Below, in pieces: positions 1 through 6,585 of a DNA stretch of 15,400 bases. The stretch comes from Aliivibrio_A kagoshimensis. GTDB lineage: Bacteria; Pseudomonadota; Gammaproteobacteria; Enterobacterales; Vibrionaceae. The position numbers were made by a program, and so were the translations under genes. Each line of letters begins with the position of its first letter. Position 1 is the stretch's first letter. The notes under the pieces were generated by a model. The model did not search any database. It saw only the letters and a list, made by a program, of their open reading frames with translations, and was not told the origin of the DNA. The stretch lies in the NCBI RefSeq assembly GCF_050337105.1, contig NZ_JAKJSQ010000077.1, positions 1 to 15,400 on the forward strand, read 5' to 3'.

Positions 1-57
1 AGTTATGATACCTAATAATTTAATAATATTCATTTATTAACATCACATGAGTAAAGT

Positions 58-570
58 ATGAATAAAATCGCAGTCTTTGGTAGTGCATTTAATCCCCCTA
101 CACTTGGTCATAAGAGTGTCATTGATGCGTTAAGTCATTTCGATCTTGTGTTATTAGTTCCAAGTATTTCTCATGCATGGGGCAAAAAAATGATCGATTA
201 TAAGCTACGGTGTAACATGGTTAACTTGTTTATTGATGATATTGGTACAACAAACCTGCTTCTTTCGGATATAGAAAAAGATATCCAAGTGAACGATGAG
301 CCCGTGACTACATTTGATGTACTTAATGCCATTCAAGAAAAGTACTCCGATGCCGATATTACTTTTGTGGTTGGGCCCGATAACATTCTAAACTTCCACT
401 CTTTCCATAAAGCGGATACAATACTGAAAAACTGGTCTGTCCTATCATGCCCAGAAAAAGTGAATATTAGAAGCACGCATGTTCGAGAACGCTTGCTAAG
501 TAACGAATCGATTGAATCGTTAACAACCCCTCAGGTGGTTAGCTTTATTCAGCAGCACCACTGTTTTTAA
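58..570 (+). CDS. NadD-like nicotinate-nucleotide adenylyltransferase family protein
   Basis: A 170-residue cytoplasmic nucleotidyltransferase of the NadD/HIGH superfamily. The N-terminus shows the nucleotide-binding motif GSAFNPPTLGH (residues 8-18), the family's G-x-F-x-P-x-H-x-GH signature with the first His replaced by Thr. A middle segment, VVGPDNILNFHSF, matches the NadD 'G.D....F..W' region, and the C-terminal RSTHVRERL matches the ISSTxIR motif. Family members transfer AMP from ATP to nicotinate or nicotinamide mononucleotide to make the dinucleotide. It is short: canonical NadD is about 210 residues, so this may be a paralogue with a narrower or different substrate rather than the essential NadD. 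The ATG at 58 has only a weak GAGT upstream. The next gene follows after 18 bp on the same strand, suggesting co-transcription. The family is clear; the exact substrate is not. Confidence 0.82.
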   Translation: MNKIAVFGSAFNPPTLGHKSVIDALSHFDLVLLVPSISHAWGKKMIDYKLRCNMVNLFIDDIGTTNLLLSDIEKDIQVNDEPVTTFDVLNAIQEKYSDADITFVVGPDNILNFHSFHKADTILKNWSVLSCPEKVNIRSTHVRERLLSNESIESLTTPQVVSFIQQHHCF

Positions 571-588
571 TTGTTTTGGAGGCACAAT

Positions 589-1065
589 ATGAATAAAGCG
601 ACTGTCACACTGCTATTTGTGTTGTTGAGTACGCCTGCAATTGCGATTAATACTTCAGTCTGTGAACGAGATAATGGAGAAGATAACCGCTATTCCACTT
701 GTGAACTGAATCATGCACCAGTCATTGATTTGGATATTAATGAAATGCAATCCATGGGCAAGGTTCCCGAGGGGTACTGGGAACATTGGGCAATTCAGCC
801 ACAGGAGAATCCGGTGATTAGCCACCGGTTTAATGAGAGTGTCCTGGGAATTGGTGTATGGAGTCCCGAGGAAGAAAAGAACAGGTCAGCAGGCCAGAAT
901 GAAGAGACCTATTCTGAGTGGATTATGGGACACGGGCTGCAACTGAGCATTGGAATCGGTTCACAAAGTCGCAACGAACCTCGATTAAGAATTGATTATC
1001 TGTGGCACGAGAAACTGGATGATTCAGTCAGTTTTCAAGTTGAAATACCACTGCCTACACAATAA
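589..1065 (+). CDS. Small exported protein of unknown function
   Basis: A 158-residue protein I do not recognise. I place the start at ATG 589 because GGAGG lies at 578-582, six bases upstream; an in-frame TTG at 571 would put the ribosome site inside the gene. The N-terminus is a classical signal peptide: Lys at position 3, a hydrophobic run, then TPAIA as a probable signal peptidase I site, with INTSVCE starting the mature protein. The mature part is acidic and has two Cys close to its N-terminus (CERDNGEDNRYSTC), which could form a disulfide in the periplasm. The C-terminal third alternates polar and hydrophobic residues (LQLSIGIG, LRIDYLWH, VSFQVEIPL), consistent with beta strands. It sits 18 bp behind the NadD-like gene and is probably in its operon; no functional link is evident. 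It is convergent with the cupin gene, with an 11-bp gap and no hairpin between. Confidence 0.75.
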   Translation: MNKATVTLLFVLLSTPAIAINTSVCERDNGEDNRYSTCELNHAPVIDLDINEMQSMGKVPEGYWEHWAIQPQENPVISHRFNESVLGIGVWSPEEEKNRSAGQNEETYSEWIMGHGLQLSIGIGSQSRNEPRLRIDYLWHEKLDDSVSFQVEIPLPTQ

Positions 1066-1076
1066 ATCGACTGTTA

Positions 1077-1724
1077 TTATTCTACAGCCTCTCCCAATAC
1101 GCACTGTAAACTTTGTTGATAGGCCTCAAGGTCACCATTAAATAACTCAGTAACAACCTTATCCATAGTCATACCTGATTTACGCATCTTAATAGACTCT
1201 CTGACTGCCAATACTAAACTCAATTCGGAAGAGGAGAGTGGGGTGCTATTTAGTTTTAATGGATTCCTCTCTTTAAAAGGTGTGTTAATCCACGATGATA
1301 AAGCGATAGTATCCTGCTTAATATTTAATGTTGGTACAAATTGAGTTGCTTCATCACGGATGACTTGTAGAAGGTGCTTATGGAAGCGTGAACTGTCCTC
1401 ACCTAAACTATCTATTTTGTCGCACAGCGCTGTAATAAGAGCACTAGGAGTAAGATAACCAGTATCTTTAGTAAAGGGGTCGGTTAACCTAACTGAGAAG
1501 CTTACAGTGATTAGCTGGCTATTAGGAAGGATAGTGAGAGCGTGCAAACAGTCAAAGGGGATCCAGAAAGCCTCCCCTGCAGAAAGAAGATGTTCAAACT
1601 TGCCGAGGCGAATTAAAACAGTACCGGATTTTAGAATTAACAAAGTGTTACAACTATTCTTTTTCCGTGGCGTCATGCTGAGATAATGATGTAAATCACA
1701 GGAGTACTGTATCGCTTGTTTCAT
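1077..1724 (-). CDS. Cupin-domain protein, putative AraC-type regulator
   Basis: A 215-residue soluble protein. Residues about 25-80 look like the AraC-type N-terminal cupin sensor: a beta-rich stretch TLLILKSGTVLIRLG, then LLSAGEAFWIPFDCLHALTI, which is the usual 'l..Ge..fiP...~H.~~~' cupin signature, followed by LITVSFSV. AraC regulators normally add a DNA-binding region of about 100 residues with two helix-turn-helix motifs. Here residues 120-215 are helical and hydrophilic, but I cannot see the conserved AraC-family C-terminal signature. The tail (MRKSGMTMDKVVTELFNGD) could be a diverged or partial helix-turn-helix. It may therefore be a divergent regulator or a stand-alone cupin sensor. 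The start ATG at 1724 has a poor ribosome site. The gene is divergent from the acyltransferase across 212 bp that contain two inverted repeats. Confidence 0.7.
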   Translation of the reverse strand: MKQAIQYSCDLHHYLSMTPRKKNSCNTLLILKSGTVLIRLGKFEHLLSAGEAFWIPFDCLHALTILPNSQLITVSFSVRLTDPFTKDTGYLTPSALITALCDKIDSLGEDSSRFHKHLLQVIRDEATQFVPTLNIKQDTIALSSWINTPFKERNPLKLNSTPLSSSELSLVLAVRESIKMRKSGMTMDKVVTELFNGDLEAYQQSLQCVLGEAVE

Positions 1725-1748
1725 TTATTAGGCTCGTTGAAAAATAAC

Positions 1749-1761
1749 GCGATATGATCGC
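1749..1761. repeat. Short inverted repeat upstream of the cupin gene
   Basis: GCGAT and ATCGC (5-bp arms, 3-base spacer) sit 25 bp upstream of the cupin start codon. It is the right size for a small operator half-site pair or a weak hairpin, and a T-rich run follows on the plus strand. The location in a divergent intergenic region makes a regulatory role possible, but arms this short occur by chance. Confidence 0.2.
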
Positions 1762-1868
1762 TGTTTTTAATAACAAAATCAAATGTAGCATAGGGATCTT
1801 TTCGATAGTCAGTATACTAAATTTTGATTTTACAGTAATATTCACCCCAAACTCCCTGAGTGAAACGT

Positions 1869-1894
1869 CTCTAATGGTTATGTTCCTATTAGAG
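1869..1894. repeat. Inverted repeat in the acyltransferase 5' region, possible operator
   Basis: CTCTAATGG (1869-1877) pairs with CCTATTAGAG (1885-1894) through seven perfect base pairs, then one G-T wobble and one G-C pair, around an 8-base loop. It lies 43 bp upstream of the acyltransferase ATG, where it could act as an operator or fold in the mRNA leader. There is no T-run after it, so it is not a typical intrinsic terminator. Confidence 0.3.
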
Positions 1895-1936
1895 TGGTGT
1901 TGGCTTAGATAACTTGAATTTCTGATTAACCTATAA

Positions 1937-3049
1937 ATGACTATTATTAACGATCCTTATCAAGACATTCGTCCCTATAGTGACGATGAAGTACCATCAG
2001 CAATCGAACGTTTACTCTCTGATGATGAGTTCATTCAAGCAATCATTCACTATCGATGCCCTAAGATTCCCAAGTGGCTGCTGAAAGTATTATCACCGCT
2101 GCTCAGACATAAATTGAAAAAGAATTTATCAACGTTTCAAACGGTGAAAGATGTACAACAACATGTTGCTAAGTATCTTTCTGCTGTGCTTGATAAAACC
2201 ACTGATTCGATTACTTTCTCTGGTCTAGATAAGCTGGACCCCAAAAGTGCCTATCTATTTGTTTCAAATCACCGTGATATTGCAATGGATCCAGCAATTG
2301 TCAACTGGGTGCTTAATGAGAATCACTATAATACGTTACGTATTGCGATTGGTGATAACCTCCTTAAAAAACCAGGCGTTTCAGAGTTAATGAGGTTGAA
2401 TAAAAGCTTTATTGTGAAACGTTCAGCGAAAGCGCCAAGAGAGATGATGAAGGCATTAAGTCAACTTTCTGCTTACATTTCTCACTCACTAGAAACGAAT
2501 AATTCTATTTGGATTGCTCAAAAAGAGGGACGAGCAAAAGATGGTAACGATCAAACCGATCCCGCTATCTTGAAGATGTTTCATGTTGAGGGACGTAAGC
2601 GTAAAATTGCATTTCCAGAGTTTACAAAATCTCTCAATATTGTTCCTGTTTCAATCTCATATGAGAGTGATCCGTGTGATTTAGCAAAGGCCCGTGAGTT
2701 AACTGAAATCGCTTCGACGGGTAGCTATCAAAAAAGTGAATTTGAAGATATTGACAGTATCATTCTTGGGATTACTGGCTATAAAGGTAGAGTGCATATA
2801 AATTTTGGTGATGTCATCAATCAAGCTTATGAAACACCGGTAGATCTAGCGTCTGAAATTGATAGGCAAATCCACTCAAACTATAAATTATTTCCAAATA
2901 ACTATTTAGCAGCGGAAATTGAAAACACAGAAATAAATGAAGAGACAAAACGCCGCTTTAATGAAAAATTAGTGGTTCTTTCTCCTGGTGAGCAAGATGT
3001 ACTAAAAAAGATGTACGCCAATCCAGTACATAACCAACAGCAGCAGTAA
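1937..3049 (+). CDS. PlsC-type lysophospholipid acyltransferase family protein
   Basis: A 370-residue member of the glycerolipid acyltransferase superfamily, which moves an acyl chain from acyl-ACP or acyl-CoA onto a lysophospholipid or related acceptor at the inner membrane. Motif I is SNHRDIAMDPA at residues 110-120; motif III is the EGR of QKEGRAKDG at 197-199; PVSISYE downstream fits motif IV. Motif I here is H-x5-D (H112, D118), or H-x-D if D114 is the partner, rather than textbook H-x4-D; variants of the NHRDI..D type occur in this superfamily. There is no obvious transmembrane helix, although residues 43-60 (KIPKWLLKVLSPLLRHKL) form a basic amphipathic stretch suited to membrane contact. 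The protein is longer than PlsC (about 245 residues), with an N-terminal extension of about 85 residues and a 60-residue tail ending in QQQQ. The ATG at 1937 lacks a strong ribosome site. A hairpin follows the stop. Confidence 0.82.
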   Translation: MTIINDPYQDIRPYSDDEVPSAIERLLSDDEFIQAIIHYRCPKIPKWLLKVLSPLLRHKLKKNLSTFQTVKDVQQHVAKYLSAVLDKTTDSITFSGLDKLDPKSAYLFVSNHRDIAMDPAIVNWVLNENHYNTLRIAIGDNLLKKPGVSELMRLNKSFIVKRSAKAPREMMKALSQLSAYISHSLETNNSIWIAQKEGRAKDGNDQTDPAILKMFHVEGRKRKIAFPEFTKSLNIVPVSISYESDPCDLAKARELTEIASTGSYQKSEFEDIDSIILGITGYKGRVHINFGDVINQAYETPVDLASEIDRQIHSNYKLFPNNYLAAEIENTEINEETKRRFNEKLVVLSPGEQDVLKKMYANPVHNQQQQ

Positions 3050-3057
3050 TGCCACAG

Positions 3058-3085
3058 AGTAACCAAGCGTAATACCTTGGTTACT
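3058..3085. terminator. Hairpin between acyltransferase and repeat-protein genes
   Basis: AGTAACCAAG (3058-3067) and CTTGGTTACT (3076-3085) form a perfect 10-bp stem with an 8-base loop. It lies 8 bp after the acyltransferase stop and overlaps the stop codon of the convergent repeat-protein gene. The tail is ATTTAAAT rather than a clean T-run, so termination may be weak; it could serve both strands. Confidence 0.5.
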
Positions 3086-3704
3086 ATTTAAATAAGTAAC
3101 CACCCAATTTTAAATCTTCAGGAACAGTATCAATAGTAATCCCTCCAAGATAGATGTGCCCGTCAACTTGTAGGTTACTAGGTAGCTGTTTGATTTCTGT
3201 CATACCTAGATAGAGATTGCCTTTCACATAAAGGTTGTCGGGAAGTATTTTAATGGGGGTTCTGAGAAGACTTAAATCACCATAAACCCGTAAACCATTG
3301 GGTAACGTCTTGAGTGTTGAGCCTGCAAAATTGATAAACCCTCCTACTTTTACACGTCGAGAAAATGTTTCAATCCGAGTGTTTGCAGCATTTAAATAAC
3401 CACCTATCTTTGTACTTGTAGGTATTTTGGAAATTTGGGTTCGGGCAAGGCTGAAATTTCGTCCTATCACTAAGTCTTTCGGTAATTTTTTGATAGCACT
3501 ATTTGATATATCGAGATTTCCCTCGATCATTAACCCGGCAGGGAGTGATTCATAATCACTATTCCTAAGTGAAATGTTTCCATAGGAGTCAATGTGGTTT
3601 ATAAGTTTTTGTTCTGTTAATTGGGAACTGTCAGCGCTAGCCACAGAGATAACTAGAGAGGAAATCAGTGCAAAAGAGAGCCAGAATGTTATTTTTTTAC
3701 TCAC
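3084..3704 (-). CDS. Secreted protein of 20-residue leucine-rich-like repeats
   Basis: A 206-residue protein with a signal peptide (basic KK, hydrophobic core, cleavage probably after SVASA at residue 24). Residues 41-200 are eight consecutive units of exactly 20 residues with no insertion, plus a six-residue start of a ninth. The consensus is xGNLxLxxTxIKxLPxxLxV: Gly at position 2, hydrophobic residues at 4, 6 and 11, Thr at 9, Leu-Pro at 14-15, and hydrophobic residues at 18 and 20. Unit length and the LP signature recall the short bacterial leucine-rich repeats of the IpaH/YopM type and related extracellular solenoids. The two central units are the most degenerate (IETFSRRVKV lacks the LP). 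It should form a small beta-solenoid in the periplasm or outside, probably for protein binding; the ligand is unknown. The start is GTG at 3704, with AGGA about 11 bases upstream. It appears to be a single-gene unit between a hairpin and the cold-shock leader. Confidence 0.8.
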   Translation of the reverse strand: MSKKITFWLSFALISSLVISVASADSSQLTEQKLINHIDSYGNISLRNSDYESLPAGLMIEGNLDISNSAIKKLPKDLVIGRNFSLARTQISKIPTSTKIGGYLNAANTRIETFSRRVKVGGFINFAGSTLKTLPNGLRVYGDLSLLRTPIKILPDNLYVKGNLYLGMTEIKQLPSNLQVDGHIYLGGITIDTVPEDLKLGGYLFK

Positions 3705-4044
3705 AAGTCAGATTCCTATTAACGCTTTAATTACATATTATCGGCAGAGTTGGTTATAAGTTAATAGCTATTTGGCACAAAGGTTTATATAAAAAAGTTG
3801 TGGACAAACATAATGTTAAAACTATGACAATGATCACGATGGTGTCTTGCTAAAGAGAACTGTCTATCTAATAATAGAAACCAGTCAGCAACTTGTTTAG
3901 AAAAAAGACGAGATTTTGGATGCGTTAACGGAGTTCATGGAGAATGGCGTCGTTGTAACCTGAATATCGGGAAATGTTTTTGCTATATAAGTAATGGACA
4001 CTGACTACCCGAACTAAATTAATTGTTATTTTTCAGGAGACGTT
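3705..4044. other. Intergenic region: divergent promoters and cold-shock leader
   Basis: These 340 bases hold no convincing gene. On the left they must contain the promoter of the repeat-protein gene; GATAAT and TATAAC -10-like boxes are visible on the minus strand but with poor -35 partners. The rest lies upstream of the cold-shock gene, where this family often has a long structured 5' untranslated leader that acts in cold induction. Tiny reading frames of eight to ten codons occur here but have no ribosome sites, and I do not call them. Confidence 0.4.
3981..3989 (+). promoter_or_regulatory. Candidate extended -10 promoter of the cold-shock gene
   Basis: TGCTATATA is an extended -10 element (TGn followed by TATATA, 5 of 6 to TATAAT). 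It would start transcription near 3996 and give a leader of about 50 bases. No good -35 box is present at 17 bp, which an extended -10 can tolerate. A promoter further upstream giving a longer leader is equally possible. Confidence 0.3.
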
Positions 4045-4251
4045 ATGTCTAACGCAACTGGTACCGTAAAGTGGTTTAACGAAGAAAAAGGTTTTGGATT
4101 TATTACTCAAGAAGGTGGTGCAGACGTATTTGTACACTTCAGCTCAATCCAAACCGAAGGCTTCAAAACACTTAAAGAAGGTCAAGCTGTTACCTTTACA
4201 GTAGAGCAAGGCCCAAAAGGTCCACAAGCTTCGAATGTTAACGTAGCTTAG
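4045..4251 (+). CDS. CspA-family cold-shock protein
   Basis: A 68-residue single cold-shock domain, full length for the family. It binds single-stranded RNA or DNA and acts as an RNA chaperone or antiterminator in the cytoplasm. Both RNA-binding motifs are intact: RNP1 KGFGFI at residues 15-20 and RNP2 VFVHF at 28-32. The surrounding residues (GTVKWFNEEKGFGFI, DVFVHFSSI, GPQASNV) match CspA/CspE-type proteins closely. A strong ribosome site AGGAGA (4035-4040) lies four bases before the ATG, and a perfect terminator follows. It is a single-gene unit. Which Csp paralogue it is, and whether it is cold-induced or constitutive, cannot be decided from the protein alone. Confidence 0.96.
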   Translation: MSNATGTVKWFNEEKGFGFITQEGGADVFVHFSSIQTEGFKTLKEGQAVTFTVEQGPKGPQASNVNVA

Positions 4252-4274
4252 TTTACCCATTATGGTAAATGTCG

Positions 4275-4305
4275 AAAAGGGTTCCTAAATGGAACCCTTT
4301 TGTTT
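4275..4305. terminator. Bidirectional intrinsic terminator after the cold-shock gene
   Basis: AAAAGGGTTCC (4275-4285) and GGAACCCTTTT (4291-4301) form a perfect 11-bp stem with a five-base loop, TAAAT. The plus strand ends in TTTTGTTT and the minus strand in TTTTC, so it can stop transcription of the cold-shock gene and of the convergent YfcZ-family gene, whose stop is six bases away. A smaller hairpin, TTTACC/GGTAAA, at 4252-4269 precedes it. Confidence 0.88.
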
Positions 4306-4310
4306 ATCTT

Positions 4311-4604
4311 TTATTTACTCAAAGAGCGGCTTTTCAATTCAAAAATCAATTTTTCAGCACTGCANTCAAATTGTAGTCGTGCTTGAAGTTCATTCTCTGT
4401 CGCGTTGACAATAGTATGAACAACGTTTTCATTAACCGTATTTGCGAGTACAAGATATTCTTGCAATTCAGCCTCTAATTGCTGCTTGTTTGGCGCAAAG
4501 ATGCTAATTGCAGCAACATCATCGCCCTCTTTTATCATATAGCCAACTTCCGCACTGCAACCACATGCATCACAAGGTTGATTCTCTTGGTTATCAGAAC
4601 TCAT
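4311..4604 (-). CDS. YfcZ/YiiS family protein (DUF406)
   Basis: A 97-residue protein of the YfcZ/YiiS (DUF406) family, whose biochemical function is unknown. Recognition rests on the Cys-rich N-terminus (CDACGCSAEVGYMI, comparable to the CCCVDVGTI stretch of E. coli YfcZ) and on the C-terminal CSAEKLIFEL, which matches the YfcZ CQAETLIFQL segment. Residue 80 is undefined because base 4365 is N; the codon reads GAN on the coding strand, so it must be Asp or Glu and the frame is not broken. AGAGGAT (4611-4617) sits six bases before the ATG. It lies 68 bp downstream of the acyl-CoA synthetase on the same strand with no clear terminator between, so the two may be co-transcribed. In E. coli yfcZ neighbours the fatty acid transporter gene fadL, which makes this fatty-acid context suggestive. 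Confidence 0.85.
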   Translation of the reverse strand: MSSDNQENQPCDACGCSAEVGYMIKEGDDVAAISIFAPNKQQLEAELQEYLVLANTVNENVVHTIVNATENELQARLQFXCSAEKLIFELKSRSLSK

Positions 4605-4672
4605 AAAATAATCCTCTAAAATAATTGTGGATATTTTACATTTTGAGTTGATAAAACACTACTATTATTCAA

Positions 4673-6331
4673 CTAAAGTTCTGACTCCCATTGAACCTCG
4701 ACCCCTTTGGGCCACTGAGCACCAATATCGTGGTACTTCTTTTCTAATAAATGGCGCTTGATCTTTAACGTAGGCGTTAAAATTCCGTTATCAATTGACC
4801 AAGGTTCATCGATGACTAGAGTACCCGCTATTTTGGCATGGGATTCTAATTCACTATTGATCTGTTTAAGCACGCGATGAAGTTTCCGTTCAAATCTTTT
4901 ATGATCAAAGTTTGGAATCGCGTGGGGAATAGCAAGCAAGATAGGAGCAGGCATTCCTGAACCTACTACGCACATTAGTTCTATGCTGCTAAGGTCAAAT
5001 AAACGTCTCTCGATAGGAACCGGGCAGACAAATTTGCCTTTTGCCGTTTTAAAGTTATCTTTCTTTCGGCCTAAAATTGAGAGGTAACCATCACTGTCTA
5101 ACGCACCGATATCTCCAGTATGTAACCAATCATCTATCACTGTTTCATCTGTGGCTTGTTGATTTTTATAATAACCTTTAAATATCCCTTCACTGCGAAC
5201 CAAAATCTCTTCATCAGTGGCAATTTTAATATCAATACCCGGACCTGAGATACCAACCGTACCCACTTTATCGGCCCGGTATGGATAATTAATGGTGCTA
5301 TAGGCAAAAGACTCAGTCATTCCCCACGCTTCGCTGATGTTCATTCCAACACTTTCATACCATTTTAATAACCCTGAAGAGACTGGCGCTGAGCCGCAAC
5401 CCAAGACGCGGCAGTTTGCTAAGCCTAACCCTTTAGCAAGTTTGTTCTTTAAGAAGGTAGAGATAAAAGGGATTTTCAGTAAAACGTTCAGTTTACGTTG
5501 AGGTAATTTCTCAAGAATTTTCTGCTGGAAAAGTGTCCATAATCTTGGAACTGAGATAAAGACAGTGGGCTGTTGCATTTTGACGTCATCAATAAATGTG
5601 TCTAAAGATTCAGGGAAGGCCACATTGAGCCCAGCAGTCATTGATGTTCCAAGTATGTAGACTCGTTCGGTAATATGAGCAAGTGGCAAATATGAAAACA
5701 GTTTGTCATCGGGAAGAATTTTAATAAGAGATATTATTTGAGCGGATGTCCATGCAAATGAGCCGTAAGTAAGAAGAGCACCTTTGGGCAGCCCCGAAGT
5801 ACCAGAAGTATAGACAATTGACATTACACTAGAGTAAGGGCGTTCTAGGCTGCATACAGCAGGCTCACAACTATTAAGTATTTCGTCCCATAAGTATTCG
5901 CACTCAAGGCGCTTGTAAGGGAATGAGATGGTTGTTAATGATTGTAAGCCAGTTAAAGAGTCCTTCAAGGCATCAGCTGAATCTAATTTACCGATAAAAA
6001 GGACTTTAGATTCGCTATGAGTCAGCACATGTTCAATAGTTTCGCTGCCGGCGGTAGGAAAAATTGGGACACTAATAAAGTCCCCTAACATTAGCGCTAA
6101 ATCGGTAATAAACCATTCTGCACAGTTTTTAGAGATCACGGCAACTTTATCGCCCGGTTGCAGCCCAATTTCATGAAGCTTTGTAACCATTTGTCTTGCT
6201 TGGGTATAAACATCTAGAAAGCTGAAATCGACAAACTGTCGATCAATGATCTGTCTAAGAAAGGTATCATCAGGTTTAGTTTCTGCCCAGTGCTTTACAT
6301 GCTGATGAGGGAATAAAATTTGCTTACTCAT
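4673..6331 (-). CDS. Long-chain acyl-CoA synthetase (AMP-forming)
   Basis: A 552-residue ANL-superfamily ligase that activates a fatty acid with ATP to an acyl-adenylate and then to acyl-CoA. The start is taken at ATG 6331, preceded by AGGAAGGA at proper spacing; an in-frame ATG eight codons earlier would bury this site. Motifs in order: the ATP-binding loop YTSGTSGLPKG (residues 174-184), EAWGMTE (334-340), LHTGDIG (403-409), GRKKD (421-425), and the C-terminal TLKIKR (521-526) holding the likely catalytic Lys. The overall form resembles the long-chain FAA1/FadD15-type branch rather than E. coli FadD. There is no transmembrane segment. A FadR-like operator just after the predicted transcription start suggests repression in the absence of fatty acids. 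It is divergent from the LuxT-like regulator. The role, exogenous fatty-acid use or recycling, is inferred from the family and the operator. Confidence 0.93.
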   Translation of the reverse strand: MSKQILFPHQHVKHWAETKPDDTFLRQIIDRQFVDFSFLDVYTQARQMVTKLHEIGLQPGDKVAVISKNCAEWFITDLALMLGDFISVPIFPTAGSETIEHVLTHSESKVLFIGKLDSADALKDSLTGLQSLTTISFPYKRLECEYLWDEILNSCEPAVCSLERPYSSVMSIVYTSGTSGLPKGALLTYGSFAWTSAQIISLIKILPDDKLFSYLPLAHITERVYILGTSMTAGLNVAFPESLDTFIDDVKMQQPTVFISVPRLWTLFQQKILEKLPQRKLNVLLKIPFISTFLKNKLAKGLGLANCRVLGCGSAPVSSGLLKWYESVGMNISEAWGMTESFAYSTINYPYRADKVGTVGISGPGIDIKIATDEEILVRSEGIFKGYYKNQQATDETVIDDWLHTGDIGALDSDGYLSILGRKKDNFKTAKGKFVCPVPIERRLFDLSSIELMCVVGSGMPAPILLAIPHAIPNFDHKRFERKLHRVLKQINSELESHAKIAGTLVIDEPWSIDNGILTPTLKIKRHLLEKKYHDIGAQWPKGVEVQWESEL

Positions 6332-6367
6332 ATTGTCCTTCCTATTTTGAATCAATAGACAAATGTC

Positions 6368-6384
6368 ACGAGGTCTAACCAGTT
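6368..6384 (-). promoter_or_regulatory. Candidate FadR operator
   Basis: On the minus strand this reads AACTGGTTAGACCTCGT. It matches the core of known enterobacterial FadR sites (CTGGTnnGACCt), with TGGT and GACC two bases apart as in the E. coli fadL and fadB sites. It lies 37-53 bases upstream of the acyl-CoA synthetase ATG and overlaps roughly +8 to +24 of the predicted transcript, a position suited to repression relieved by long-chain acyl-CoA. Confidence 0.65.
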
Positions 6385-6398
6385 GTTAATTATTTGTT

Positions 6399-6427
6399 AA
6401 TATCCTACTTTATTTGTTGCTAGTCAA
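6399..6427 (-). promoter_or_regulatory. Candidate sigma-70 promoter of the acyl-CoA synthetase gene
   Basis: On the minus strand a -35 box TTGACT (6422-6427, 5 of 6) is separated by exactly 17 bp from GATATT (6399-6404, 4 of 6). Transcription would begin near 6392, about 60 bases before the ATG, and run straight into the FadR-like site. Confidence 0.5.
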
Positions 6428-6458
6428 GTAAATAAGGAGAAGAAATAGAATGAGGGTC

Positions 6459-6484
6459 TTATCAATTACAGCAATTATCAATTA
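6459..6484 (+). repeat. Tandem TTATCAATTA repeat upstream of the LuxT-like gene
   Basis: TTATCAATTA occurs twice in direct orientation (6459-6468 and 6475-6484), 16 bp apart. The second copy overlaps TTAACA (6482-6487), a possible -35 box for the regulator gene. The unit resembles one half of the LuxR/HapR/SmcR quorum-sensing operator (TTATCAATAA type), but the opposing half is absent. Confidence 0.35.
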
Positions 6485-6585
6485 ACACTTCACTCAGATA
6501 TTAGGATATGTAAGAATGATGACCAAAATTATGGATGTCACACTACGTTTTTAAGTAAGTGTTAAAAATAGGAATACGTTGTTTT

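Noticed and set aside
3820..4020. Tiny frames MTMITMVSC and MDTDYPN in the cold-shock leader
   Set aside because: They have fewer than eleven codons and no ribosome sites, and are expected by chance.
4605..4672. Six-bp inverted repeat AGTTGA/TCAACT between the acyl-CoA synthetase and YfcZ genes as a terminator
   Set aside because: The stem is short, the loop long, and no T-run follows, so I do not treat it as separating the two genes.
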